Shown here piece after piece: positions 1-5,358 of a stretch of DNA of 5,358 bases. The notes under the pieces are model-generated. The model did not search any database. It was not told the DNA's origin and was given only the letters and a program-made list of their open reading frames with translations. Positions within the stretch are counted from its first letter, which is position 1; each line of letters starts with the position of its first letter. The position numbers were made by a program, and so were the translations under genes. This stretch comes from an uncultured Oscillospiraceae bacterium (GTDB lineage Bacteria; Bacillota; Clostridia; Oscillospirales; Oscillospiraceae), in assembly GCA_934630985.1 (NCBI GenBank), contig CAKTXO010000112.1, forward strand, positions 1 through 5,358, given 5' to 3'.

Positions 1-1424
1 GCCACCGTGGAGCCTGCCGCCTTTGCCATGTCCCAGAGGCTTCGTTCTCCGGCTCGGCAGAGAATCAGAGAAGGCCTGCCGCCCTCCCCCTTCCGGGGCT
101 CCCCCAGGGTCAGCCCCGTCACCACACTCAGCCGCTCCACCGTGGTCGCCGTCAGCTCCACAGGCAGCTCCGCTTTCAGGGTCATCTCGCTGCCGCCGAT
201 TGCCGCCTGGCAGGTTCCGATTCCCGGCACTGCCCAGATATCCACCGCTTCATCCGCGGTCACCGGAAGGGTTCCTTCCCAGCGGGCAGAGCCTGCGTGC
301 AGAGCGCCGTCCTCCCCGTAATACAGGAGCTGGAAGGTACCGCATTGCTCCAGAACCGGGCACGTCCCCTCCCTCCGCTGCCTGGGATATTCCGGCAGGA
401 ACCGGCTGTCCACCACCAGACTGCCCTGACCGGGCAGGGTCTGCTCGGCATACAGGTTCTCCCGCCGTCCGTCCAGGGTCACCGGCAGTTCCAGAGTGCT
501 CATCTGGATTTGCAGCTCCCTTCCCGGACTGTAGGCATCCTGGGTCAGCTCCAGCTGCTCCCGGTCGGACAGGGCGTACTGGGCGGCAATGCCGCATTTC
601 AGATTCATCCGGCCTTCTTCGTCCAGCTCCAGTTCCAGCCCGGTGAGGCACAGCGAAAATTCCGTCTGGGCATCCGCGCCGTACTCCCCGACCAGCTCCG
701 CATACTGGGAAAAGGGCAGGTCAAAGTCCCAGCAGTGGAGCTGGCCCTCCCGGCAGCGATAGCACAGGTGCACCGCCGTGCTTCCCCGGAACACCAGCTT
801 CTGGGACAGCACCTTCCGATCGGTCACCCGGGCATCTGCCCAGTAACAGATCAGTTCCTCCGGCACCGGTGCGGAATCCGGCAGGGTCAGTGTCTCCTCC
901 TGGGAAAAGGCCTTCTCCCCCGCCTCCTTCCAAAGCCGGAGGGGATAGGTGTTTTCCAGCAGCTCCACACCCTCCGGCAAATGCTGCGGCCGGGCTACCG
1001 GAATTTCCATGGGCACAAAGGCCTGGCACAGCAGGCTCAGCCCCGCCCGAACCTGAATTTTCCGGGGAGATACGGTTCTGGCCTCCACCGCTCTGGGGAG
1101 CATCCCCAGGCAGATTTTCCCCTCGGGCAGCTCCTCCGGCAGCTCGAAGCGCAGCTGAAAGGGAATCCAGCCGTCCAGACACCGCTCCGTGCTTCCGTCC
1201 TCCGGGGTGTACAGAACCCAGACCATCATTCCACCGGTGACGGTCAGCCCATCCGAGCCCCACTCCTTGCCGCGCAGGATGGGCTGTCCCCAGGCCGTCA
1301 GGATTCGACCCACGTCCGGCATTCCCTCGGCAAGCTTGATTTCCTGGGACTGCTCCGCGTTTCGTGCCTGGCGCAAAACCGGCTTCAAGCAGGGGCAGCC
1401 CTGATTCTGAAATGTCACTTCCAC
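1..1424 (-). CDS. SPOCS (DUF3794) and LysM domain protein, SipL-like, 3' end cut by window
   Basis: An uninterrupted frame runs from a GTG at 1424 to the window edge, giving 474 visible residues without the stop. GTG is chosen because an in-frame TGA lies four codons upstream (1435-1433) and GAGGAG (1439-1434) sits 9 nt before it; no ATG fits, which makes the gene easy to miss. Residues about 28-110 match a SPOCS/DUF3794 domain (MPDVGRILTAWGQ, then GGMMVWVLYTPEDG, then DGWIPFQL). Two weaker SPOCS-like repeats follow at about 185-285 and 340-430. At 463-468 LWDMAK opens a LysM domain that continues outside the window, so perhaps 40-50 residues are missing. In Clostridioides difficile SipL has this design and binds SpoIVA through its LysM domain to build the coat on the forespore surface. 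A mother-cell coat or spore-envelope role is inferred from that and from the sigma-E-like promoter upstream. No signal peptide or membrane segment is seen. Clostridia often carry several SPOCS-LysM paralogues, so the symbol sipL is not assigned. Confidence 0.86.
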   Translation of the reverse strand, partial: MEVTFQNQGCPCLKPVLRQARNAEQSQEIKLAEGMPDVGRILTAWGQPILRGKEWGSDGLTVTGGMMVWVLYTPEDGSTERCLDGWIPFQLRFELPEELPEGKICLGMLPRAVEARTVSPRKIQVRAGLSLLCQAFVPMEIPVARPQHLPEGVELLENTYPLRLWKEAGEKAFSQEETLTLPDSAPVPEELICYWADARVTDRKVLSQKLVFRGSTAVHLCYRCREGQLHCWDFDLPFSQYAELVGEYGADAQTEFSLCLTGLELELDEEGRMNLKCGIAAQYALSDREQLELTQDAYSPGRELQIQMSTLELPVTLDGRRENLYAEQTLPGQGSLVVDSRFLPEYPRQRREGTCPVLEQCGTFQLLYYGEDGALHAGSARWEGTLPVTADEAVDIWAVPGIGTCQAAIGGSEMTLKAELPVELTATTVERLSVVTGLTLGEPRKGEGGRPSLILCRAGERSLWDMAKAAGSTV

Positions 1425-1433
1425 TTCGGTTCA

Positions 1434-1439
1434 CTCCTC
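1434..1439 (-). promoter_or_regulatory. Ribosome binding site that fixes the GTG start of the SPOCS-LysM gene
   Basis: GAGGAG lies 9 nt upstream of the GTG at 1424-1422. A second in-frame GTG at 1418-1416 is 15 nt away and is a poorer choice. The in-frame TGA at 1435-1433 rules out any earlier start. Confidence 0.75.
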
Positions 1440-1445
1440 ATCCCA

Positions 1446-1478
1446 AATAGACTTGCTGTTCTTGCACTATAGTCTATT
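1446..1478. repeat. 8-bp perfect inverted repeat across the -10 and start region
   Basis: On the minus strand AATAGACT (1478-1471) is matched by its exact reverse complement AGTCTATT (1453-1446), with a 17-nt spacer that includes a further TGC/GCA pair. One arm is the proposed -10 element and the other lies in the early transcribed region. It could be an operator for a repressor or it could be chance. It cannot be an RNA hairpin of this transcript if the start point is near 1463, because the upstream arm would not be transcribed. Confidence 0.4.
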
Positions 1479-1500
1479 CCCGGCGGGACAAGAATATGAC
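1471..1500 (-). promoter_or_regulatory. Candidate sigma-E type sporulation promoter for the SPOCS-LysM gene
   Basis: On the minus strand GTCATATT (1500-1493) fits the Bacillus sigma-E -35 consensus rTmATATT at every position. After 14 nt comes AATAGACT (1478-1471), which matches the -10 consensus CATACAnT at five of its seven defined positions. The -10 also resembles the sigma-K form CATAnnnTA, as AATAGACTA. Transcription would start near 1464-1462, about 40 nt before the GTG. Mother-cell expression is what is known for sipL in Clostridioides difficile. No well-spaced sigma-A promoter is seen here: TTGACT at 1507-1502 has no suitable -10 about 17 nt downstream. Confidence 0.58.
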
Positions 1501-1516
1501 CAAGTCAACCCACTTC

Positions 1517-1666
1517 CTATCGATGTCTCGTCACGCAGCAGCCCAGCGCCATCAGGCACAGGCCGCCGCAGCAGCACAGCAGCCAGCTCTCTAAGCAGTG
1601 CCCCAGGATCAGCCCCAGGCCGAAGCAGATCAGGCAGCAGCCCCGCAGATGATTTTTCCGGCACAT
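1517..1666 (-). CDS. Small Cys-rich two-helix membrane protein, 49 aa, unrecognised
   Basis: The frame runs from ATG (1666-1664) to TAG (1519-1517) and encodes 49 residues. The N-terminus is basic (MCRKNHLR). Two short hydrophobic stretches follow, residues about 9-22 (GCCLICFGLGLILG) and 28-44, separated by HCLES; the C-terminus is basic (TRHR). Eleven of the 49 residues are Cys. Codons are dominated by CTG, TGC and GGC, as expected for a real gene in this GC-rich genome. The overlapping frame at 1685-1467 gives a Pro/Arg/Leu-rich product that looks like a shadow. The layout suggests a membrane hairpin with basic ends in the cytoplasm; the Cys residues might bind metal or form disulfides, but no function can be named. 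The ATG immediately follows the T-run of the liv terminator. An in-frame TAG in the terminator loop excludes a longer product. It could be expressed by read-through from liv or from a promoter not seen. Confidence 0.6.
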   Translation of the reverse strand: MCRKNHLRGCCLICFGLGLILGHCLESWLLCCCGGLCLMALGCCVTRHR

Positions 1667-1705
1667 AAAAAGACACCCCCTGCATTTACCCTATGCAGGG
1701 GGTGT
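1667..1705 (-). terminator. Intrinsic terminator of the livHMGF operon
   Basis: A perfect 13-bp stem (arms 1705-1693 and 1685-1673, ACACCCCCTGCAT pairing with ATGCAGGGGGTGT) with a 7-nt loop is followed on the minus strand by C and five T (1671-1667). It begins 29 nt after the livF stop codon. On the plus strand the stem is followed by A residues, so it acts in the minus direction only. The GC-rich stem and T-run are classical, although the T-run is short. Confidence 0.9.
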
Positions 1706-1734
1706 AAAAATGTTGTCTGGGAAGTGCTCAGGCC

Positions 1735-2439
1735 TCAGCCACCGAGATAAGCTTTCTTCACGGCGTCAGAGCTTGCCAGCTCCGCGCCGGTACCGCTGAG
1801 GGTGATGGTGCCGGTTTCCAGAACGTAGGCACGGTCGGCGATCTGCAAAGCCTTCCGGGCGTTCTGCTCCACGAGAAGGATGGTAGTGCCTGCCTTGTGG
1901 AGCTCCTTGATGATGTCGAAAATCTGGTCAACCAGAATGGGAGCCAGACCCATGGAGGGCTCATCCAGCATCATCAGCTTGGGGTGGGACATCAGTGCCC
2001 GGGACATGGCCAGCATCTGCTGCTCGCCGCCGGAGAGAGTGCCCGCAATCTGCTTGCGCCGCTCCTTCAGCCGGGGGAAATAGTTGAATACCATCTCCAA
2101 GTCCTGAGCGGAAACCTCTTTATTGATATAAGCGCCCATTTCCAAATTCTCCTGGACGGTCATCTGCTGGAAAATCCGCCGTCCCTCGGGGACGTGTGCC
2201 AGACCGGTACGCAGCAGCTTAAAGGCCTCGGCGTGGGTGATGTCCTGGTCACAGAAATGGATGGAGCCGCTGCGGGGATGCATCAGACCGGAAACGGTTT
2301 TCAGAATGGTGGATTTTCCCGCGCCGTTGGCACCGATCAGAGCCACGATTTCGCCCTCGCCCACCTCAAAGGACACGCCCTTCACCGCATGGATGGCGCC
2401 GTAATAGACGTGCATGTCTTCAATTTTCAGCATCTGCAT
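1735..2439 (-). CDS. livF: Branched-chain amino acid ABC importer, ATP-binding protein LivF
   Basis: This 234-residue protein is one of the two ATPases that power a HAAT-family (LIV-I type) importer at the cytoplasmic face of the membrane. Visible motifs are Walker A GANGAGKST (36-44), VPEGRRIF (83-90, typical of LivF), signature LSGGEQQ (135-141), Walker B LMMLDEP (155-161) and VEQNA (190-194). The Gln of VEQNA replaces the usual H-loop His, which is normal for LivF. Length is that of the family. The start is ATG 2439, since AAGGAGG lies 6 nt upstream; a frame extension to 2469 would add ten residues without family support, and ATG 2433 is too far from the ribosome binding site. It overlaps the end of livG by 20 nt, so translation is probably coupled. 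It is the last gene of the operon. The substrate is most likely Leu/Ile/Val, but related systems carry other amino acids, amides or urea. Confidence 0.96.
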   Translation of the reverse strand: MQMLKIEDMHVYYGAIHAVKGVSFEVGEGEIVALIGANGAGKSTILKTVSGLMHPRSGSIHFCDQDITHAEAFKLLRTGLAHVPEGRRIFQQMTVQENLEMGAYINKEVSAQDLEMVFNYFPRLKERRKQIAGTLSGGEQQMLAMSRALMSHPKLMMLDEPSMGLAPILVDQIFDIIKELHKAGTTILLVEQNARKALQIADRAYVLETGTITLSGTGAELASSDAVKKAYLGG

Positions 2440-3277
2440 GGTTCTCCTCCTTGCCAAGGTAGGCTTCAATGACCGCGGGGTTGGCCTGAATCTCTTCAGG
2501 GGTGCCCTTAGCGATAATCCGACCGTAATTCACCACGGCGATGGCCTCGCAGACATTCATCACCAGGTTCATATCGTGCTCGATGAGGAAAATCGCCACA
2601 TGGAAGGTGTCCCGAATCCGGCGGATCTGGTGCATCAGCTCGGCAGTCTCGCTGGGGTTCATGCCCGCGGCAGGCTCATCCAGCAGAATCACCGAAGGAT
2701 TGGTGGCCAGTGCCCGGACGATCTCCAGCCGACGCTGGACGCCGTAGGGCAGGCTCCCCGCCTTCTCGTTGGCGTGCTCCGCAAGACCCATGAAGTCCAG
2801 CAGCTCCATGGCCTTCTCGTTCGCCAGCTTCTCGGCCTTGAAATAGCCGGGCAGGTGCAGGACGCTGGAAATAAAGGGGCACTTCATGGAGTTGTGCAGA
2901 CCCACTTTTACGTTGTCGAGAACGGTCATATCCGTAAACAGCCGGATATTCTGGAAGGTACGGGCAATGCCCAGCTTATTGACCTTATGCACCGGCATTC
3001 CCTTGATGTCGATGCCGTTGACGAGAACGGAGCCACGGGTTGGCTGGTAAACGCCGGTGAGCAGGTTGAAAATGGTGGTCTTGCCCGCGCCGTTAGGGCC
3101 GATCAGGCCGGAAATTTCGGTAGGGCCGATGGTGATGTTGAAGCTGTCCACGGCAGTCAGGCCGCCGAAGTCAATGCCCAGGTTCCGCACATCCAGAACG
3201 GGCTGCTTGCCCTGATCCTGCTCCCGGACGAAGGTCACGGTGGGCACTTTCAGAATCTTCTTGGAATACTCATTCAT
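2420..3277 (-). CDS. livG: Branched-chain amino acid ABC importer, ATP-binding protein LivG
   Basis: This 285-residue protein is the second ATPase of the importer and would pair with LivF beneath LivH and LivM. Motifs seen are Walker A GPNGAGKTT (60-68), Q-loop FQN (108-110), the LivG-type signature LPYGVQRRLEI (176-186), Walker B VILLDEP (196-202) and IEHDM with H-loop His at 234. The LivG-specific insert between Q-loop and signature is present (about 125-165). About 26 residues precede the ABC domain, a longer N-terminus than in Escherichia coli LivG, with several basic residues. The start ATG at 3277 has AAGGAGG 9 nt upstream, inside livM, so the extension is probably genuine. The gene overlaps livM by 8 nt and livF by 20 nt, which indicates one operon with coupled translation. 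Confidence 0.96.
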   Translation of the reverse strand: MNEYSKKILKVPTVTFVREQDQGKQPVLDVRNLGIDFGGLTAVDSFNITIGPTEISGLIGPNGAGKTTIFNLLTGVYQPTRGSVLVNGIDIKGMPVHKVNKLGIARTFQNIRLFTDMTVLDNVKVGLHNSMKCPFISSVLHLPGYFKAEKLANEKAMELLDFMGLAEHANEKAGSLPYGVQRRLEIVRALATNPSVILLDEPAAGMNPSETAELMHQIRRIRDTFHVAIFLIEHDMNLVMNVCEAIAVVNYGRIIAKGTPEEIQANPAVIEAYLGKEENHADAEN

Positions 3278-4337
3278 GGCTTCCCGCCTCCTTCTTCTTG
3301 AACATACCGGAAATCTTGTCGGAAACCACGGACATGGTATCCTTCACCTTGGGAGACCAGGTGAAGAGCATGACCAGAATCAGAACGACGGCGTAGATAA
3401 TCATCCGGTAATCCTGCAACCCGCGCATGGCCTCCGGCAGGATGTACAGCACCGTAGCGGAAATGATGGAGCCCAGGATGTTGCCCATGCCACCCAGCAC
3501 CACAAAGACCAGAATGTTGATGGAGGTATTGAAGTTGAACTTGCTGGCCGTGATGGAGCCGTAATTCATGGCGTACAGGGCACCGGCCATGCCCGCCAGG
3601 AACGCGGAGACCACGAAGGCCTTCATCCGGAAGGCGGTGACATTGATGCCCACGGACTCGGCGGCAATCCGGTTGTCCCGAACCGCCTTGATGGCCCGAC
3701 CTTCCCGGGAATTGATCAGATTCTGCACCACAAACAGGGTGAAAAGAATCAGCACAAAACCGATTGCAAAGGTGGAAAGCTTGGTAATGCCCGTGGCGCC
3801 TCTGGGGCCGGAGACGATCATGGTGCCGCCCGCGCCCAGGGTCAGGCCGGCGGAGCTCATGGTGGCGTGAAGCCCCTCTTCGTCAACGCCCAGGTAGAGG
3901 TTTCCGAAGATGTTCTTCATGATTTCGCCGAAGGCCAGGGTGACGATCGCCAGATAGTCGCCCCGAAGGCGAAGCACCGGGATACCGATGAGGAAGCCGA
4001 TGGCTCCCGCCAGCACGCCGCCTACCAGCATGGCAATCACCAGCCGGAGGACGCCGTTGGGTACCGCCTGGGCAAGCAAAGCGGTGACAATCACGCCGGA
4101 GAAAGCGCCGATGCCCATAAAGCCCGCATGACCCAGGCTCAGCTCACCGCAGATGCCCACCAGCAGGTTCAGGGAAACCGCCAGCACAATATAGGCACAG
4201 GCGGGAACCAGGAAGCCCTTCATGGTGCTGCTCAGCTTGCCCTGGTTCATGAGAAGCTGAAGAATCAGAAATGCCGCCGTAACCAGAATATAGGTGGAGG
4301 CTCCCATGATTTTGTCTTTTGTCAGTCTCTTTTTCAT
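3270..4337 (-). CDS. livM: Branched-chain amino acid ABC importer, permease LivM
   Basis: This integral membrane permease has about 355 residues and should form a heterodimer with LivH as the translocation path. The LivM hallmarks are LNLLVG with GELSLGHAGF (56-73), LRLRGDYLAIVTLAFGEI (122-139), the GPRGATGI region (177-184) and a cytoplasmic coupling-loop motif at about 212-232 (EGRAIKAVRDNRIAAESVGIN) that contacts the ATPases. There are several hydrophobic helices from residue 15 on, and a basic C-terminal tail (KKKEAGSHE). GAGGTGG overlaps the livH stop. It lies best for the ATG at 4337, with 8 nt after GAGG. The adjacent ATG at 4340 is possible, and a GTG at 4346 lies inside the ribosome binding site and is unlikely. 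The gap to livH is about 10 nt. Confidence 0.95.
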   Translation of the reverse strand: MKKRLTKDKIMGASTYILVTAAFLILQLLMNQGKLSSTMKGFLVPACAYIVLAVSLNLLVGICGELSLGHAGFMGIGAFSGVIVTALLAQAVPNGVLRLVIAMLVGGVLAGAIGFLIGIPVLRLRGDYLAIVTLAFGEIMKNIFGNLYLGVDEEGLHATMSSAGLTLGAGGTMIVSGPRGATGITKLSTFAIGFVLILFTLFVVQNLINSREGRAIKAVRDNRIAAESVGINVTAFRMKAFVVSAFLAGMAGALYAMNYGSITASKFNFNTSINILVFVVLGGMGNILGSIISATVLYILPEAMRGLQDYRMIIYAVVLILVMLFTWSPKVKDTMSVVSDKISGMFKKKEAGSHE

Positions 4338-4347
4338 CATAACCACC

Positions 4348-5229
4348 TCACACCTTCTCCTGAACCTGCTTGCCCAGCAGTCCGGCGGGCTTTACCAGCA
4401 GGATCACAATCAGCACGGCAAACACGATGGCATCGCTGAACTGAGGGCTTAAATAGGCCTTGCTGAAGGTCTCGATAATGCCGAGCAGGATGCCGCCCAG
4501 CATAGCCCCGGGAATGGAGCCGATGCCGCCGAAGACGGCAGCGGTGAAAGCACGGATGCCGGGCATGGAGCCGGTGGTAGGCTGCAAGGTCGGCACCGTG
4601 GAGCACAGCAGCACACCGGCGATAGCCGCCAGTGCGGAACCGATGGCAAAGGTCATGGAAATGGTCTTGTTCACGTTGATACCCATGAGCTGAGCCGCGT
4701 CCCGATCCTCGGAAACCGCCCGCATGGCCTTACCGGTTCGGGTCTTGGTGGTAAACCAGGTCAGACCCACCATAATGAGGATGGAGGCAACAATGGTGTA
4801 AATCACCTCGCCGGTGACCACCAGCTGATCCCCGGCCAGCCGCAGAGGCTGGAAGGTGACAATGGAGGTAAAATTCTTGGGGCTGGAAGACCAGATCAGC
4901 TGAGCCGCGTTCTGGAGGAAATAGCTGACGCCGATGGCGGTAATCAGCACCGCCAGGCTGGGAGTACCCCGCAGGGGCTTATAGGCAAGGCCCTCAATGA
5001 GAACGCCAAGCACCGTGCACACCGCCATGGCCGCCAGGATGGAGACCGCCACCGGAAGTCCCAGATAATTGGTCACGCAGAAGGAAATGTACGCGCCCAC
5101 CATGATGACGTCGCCGTGGGCGAAGTTCAGCATCTTGGCAATTCCGTAAACCATGGTGTAGCCCAGGGCAATGATGGCGTACACGGAGCCGATGCTGATG
5201 CCGTTGATCAGATACTGAATGATTTTCAT
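4348..5229 (-). CDS. livH: Branched-chain amino acid ABC importer, permease LivH
   Basis: This 293-residue inner membrane permease is the first gene of the operon and the partner of LivM. It begins with the typical LivH N-terminus: an amphipathic start, then GSVYAIIALGYTMVYGI (14-30) and LNFAHGD (34-40). Residues 163-185 (TRTGKAMRAVSEDRDAAQLMGIN) form the cytoplasmic loop that docks on the ATPases, and FTAAVFGGIGSIPGAMLGG follows in the C-terminal half. The length is usual for the family. The ATG at 5229 has AGAGAGGG 6 nt upstream. The leader upstream holds inverted repeats but no clear sigma-A promoter, so the operon may be transcribed from further upstream, for instance from a binding-protein gene outside the window. 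Confidence 0.96.
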   Translation of the reverse strand: MKIIQYLINGISIGSVYAIIALGYTMVYGIAKMLNFAHGDVIMVGAYISFCVTNYLGLPVAVSILAAMAVCTVLGVLIEGLAYKPLRGTPSLAVLITAIGVSYFLQNAAQLIWSSSPKNFTSIVTFQPLRLAGDQLVVTGEVIYTIVASILIMVGLTWFTTKTRTGKAMRAVSEDRDAAQLMGINVNKTISMTFAIGSALAAIAGVLLCSTVPTLQPTTGSMPGIRAFTAAVFGGIGSIPGAMLGGILLGIIETFSKAYLSPQFSDAIVFAVLIVILLVKPAGLLGKQVQEKV

Positions 5230-5298
5230 GAATAGCCCTCTCTTTCTTGGGAAGCCCCCGGAGCCCTCCCGGCAGCCGAAGCCTCCCTATTTTCTCAA
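5230..5298 (-). promoter_or_regulatory. GC-rich livH leader with a second hairpin next to the ribosome binding site
   Basis: On the minus strand GGGAGGC (5287-5281) can pair with GCTTCCC (5255-5249) over 7 bp including one G-U. The GC-rich segment between them contains CCGG repeats that may pair further. The 3' arm ends five bases before the livH ribosome binding site (AGAGAGGG, 5243-5236), so the structure could influence initiation. No T-run follows and no coding frame is evident. No convincing -35/-10 pair is visible. Confidence 0.4.
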
Positions 5299-5342
5299 CA
5301 GCCTGTGAAAGCGTCAGACTTTCCCGGCGTTTTCACAGACTG
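5299..5342 (-). repeat. 12-bp inverted repeat in the livH leader
   Basis: On the minus strand CAGTCTGTGAAA (5342-5331) pairs with TTTCACAGGCTG (5310-5299), with one U-G pair and the rest Watson-Crick. Past one A-C mismatch, two more C-G pairs extend the stem, leaving a 14-nt loop. In the plus-strand RNA the odd pair would be C-A, so the fold favours a minus-strand transcript. There is no T-run after it, so it is not a classical terminator. It could be an RNA element in the liv mRNA, an operator, or a processing hairpin between an upstream gene and livH. Confidence 0.55.
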
Positions 5343-5358
5343 CCGATAAATCTCTTAG

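Noticed and set aside
721..1434. Minus-strand ATG frame of 237 codons
   Set aside because: It is a different frame of the SPOCS gene region and gives a low-complexity Gly/Ala/Arg-rich product that stops midway, while the GTG frame at 1424 stays open and matches a known family.
297..1472. Plus-strand open frame of 391 codons
   Set aside because: It is antisense to the SPOCS-LysM gene, Leu/Gln/Pro-rich and without a recognisable family; the minus-strand frame has clear SPOCS and LysM signatures and a ribosome binding site.
1502..1507. TTGACT as a sigma-A -35 box
   Set aside because: No -10 is found at 16-18 nt; the TATAGT downstream is 31 nt away, too far for a sigma-A promoter.
1467..1685. 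Minus-strand frame of 72 codons across the terminator
   Set aside because: Its ATG lies in the terminator stem and the product is a Pro/Arg/Leu-rich shadow. The overlapping 49-codon frame has better codon use and a sensible membrane-hairpin layout.
2414..3301. Plus-strand open frame of 295 codons opposite livG
   Set aside because: It is fully antisense to livG, which has all ABC ATPase motifs, and no recognisable domain is seen in the plus-strand product.
3240..4439. Plus-strand open frame of 399 codons opposite livM
   Set aside because: It is the antisense of livM and the ends of its neighbours. The product is rich in His, Gln, Gly and Asn with no domain, as expected from reading GC-rich third positions on the wrong strand.
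5299..5342. Rho-independent terminator of a gene upstream of livH
   Set aside because: The stem is not followed by a T-run on either strand, so an intrinsic terminator is not supported.

Overview
The window looks like chromosomal DNA of a GC-rich, anaerobic, spore-forming member of the Clostridia; the best guess is the Oscillospiraceae/Ruminococcaceae type. This rests on three points: a SipL-like SPOCS (DUF3794) plus LysM protein found in endospore formers, clostridial-style strong Shine-Dalgarno sequences, and the sequence character of the Liv proteins. The genus cannot be named from the sequence alone. Every gene supported here is on the minus strand, so transcription runs from high to low coordinates.

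Region 5358-5230 is a non-coding leader with two inverted repeats, the second lying just before the livH ribosome binding site. Region 5229-1735 is a compact livHMGF operon: two membrane permeases (LivH, LivM) and two ATPases (LivG, LivF) of a branched-chain amino acid type ABC importer. The genes are separated by about 10 nt or overlap by 8 and 20 nt, and the operon ends in a strong intrinsic terminator at 1705-1667. The substrate-binding protein such importers need is not in the window; it may lie upstream of 5358 or elsewhere.

Region 1666-1517 holds a very short ORF (49 codons) that is easily missed. It encodes a Cys-rich, two-helix hydrophobic protein. Its ATG directly follows the T-run of the liv terminator, and its best Shine-Dalgarno sequence lies in the 3' arm of the terminator stem.

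Region 1500-1425 has a good match to a mother-cell sigma-E type sporulation promoter, an inverted repeat over its -10 element, and a GAGGAG ribosome binding site. From a GTG at 1424 a long reading frame runs without a stop to the window edge. It encodes a protein with a SPOCS domain, further SPOCS-like repeats and the beginning of a LysM domain, most similar in design to the spore-coat morphogenesis protein SipL. The window therefore joins a housekeeping nutrient importer to an independently transcribed sporulation gene, with the small ORF at the junction.
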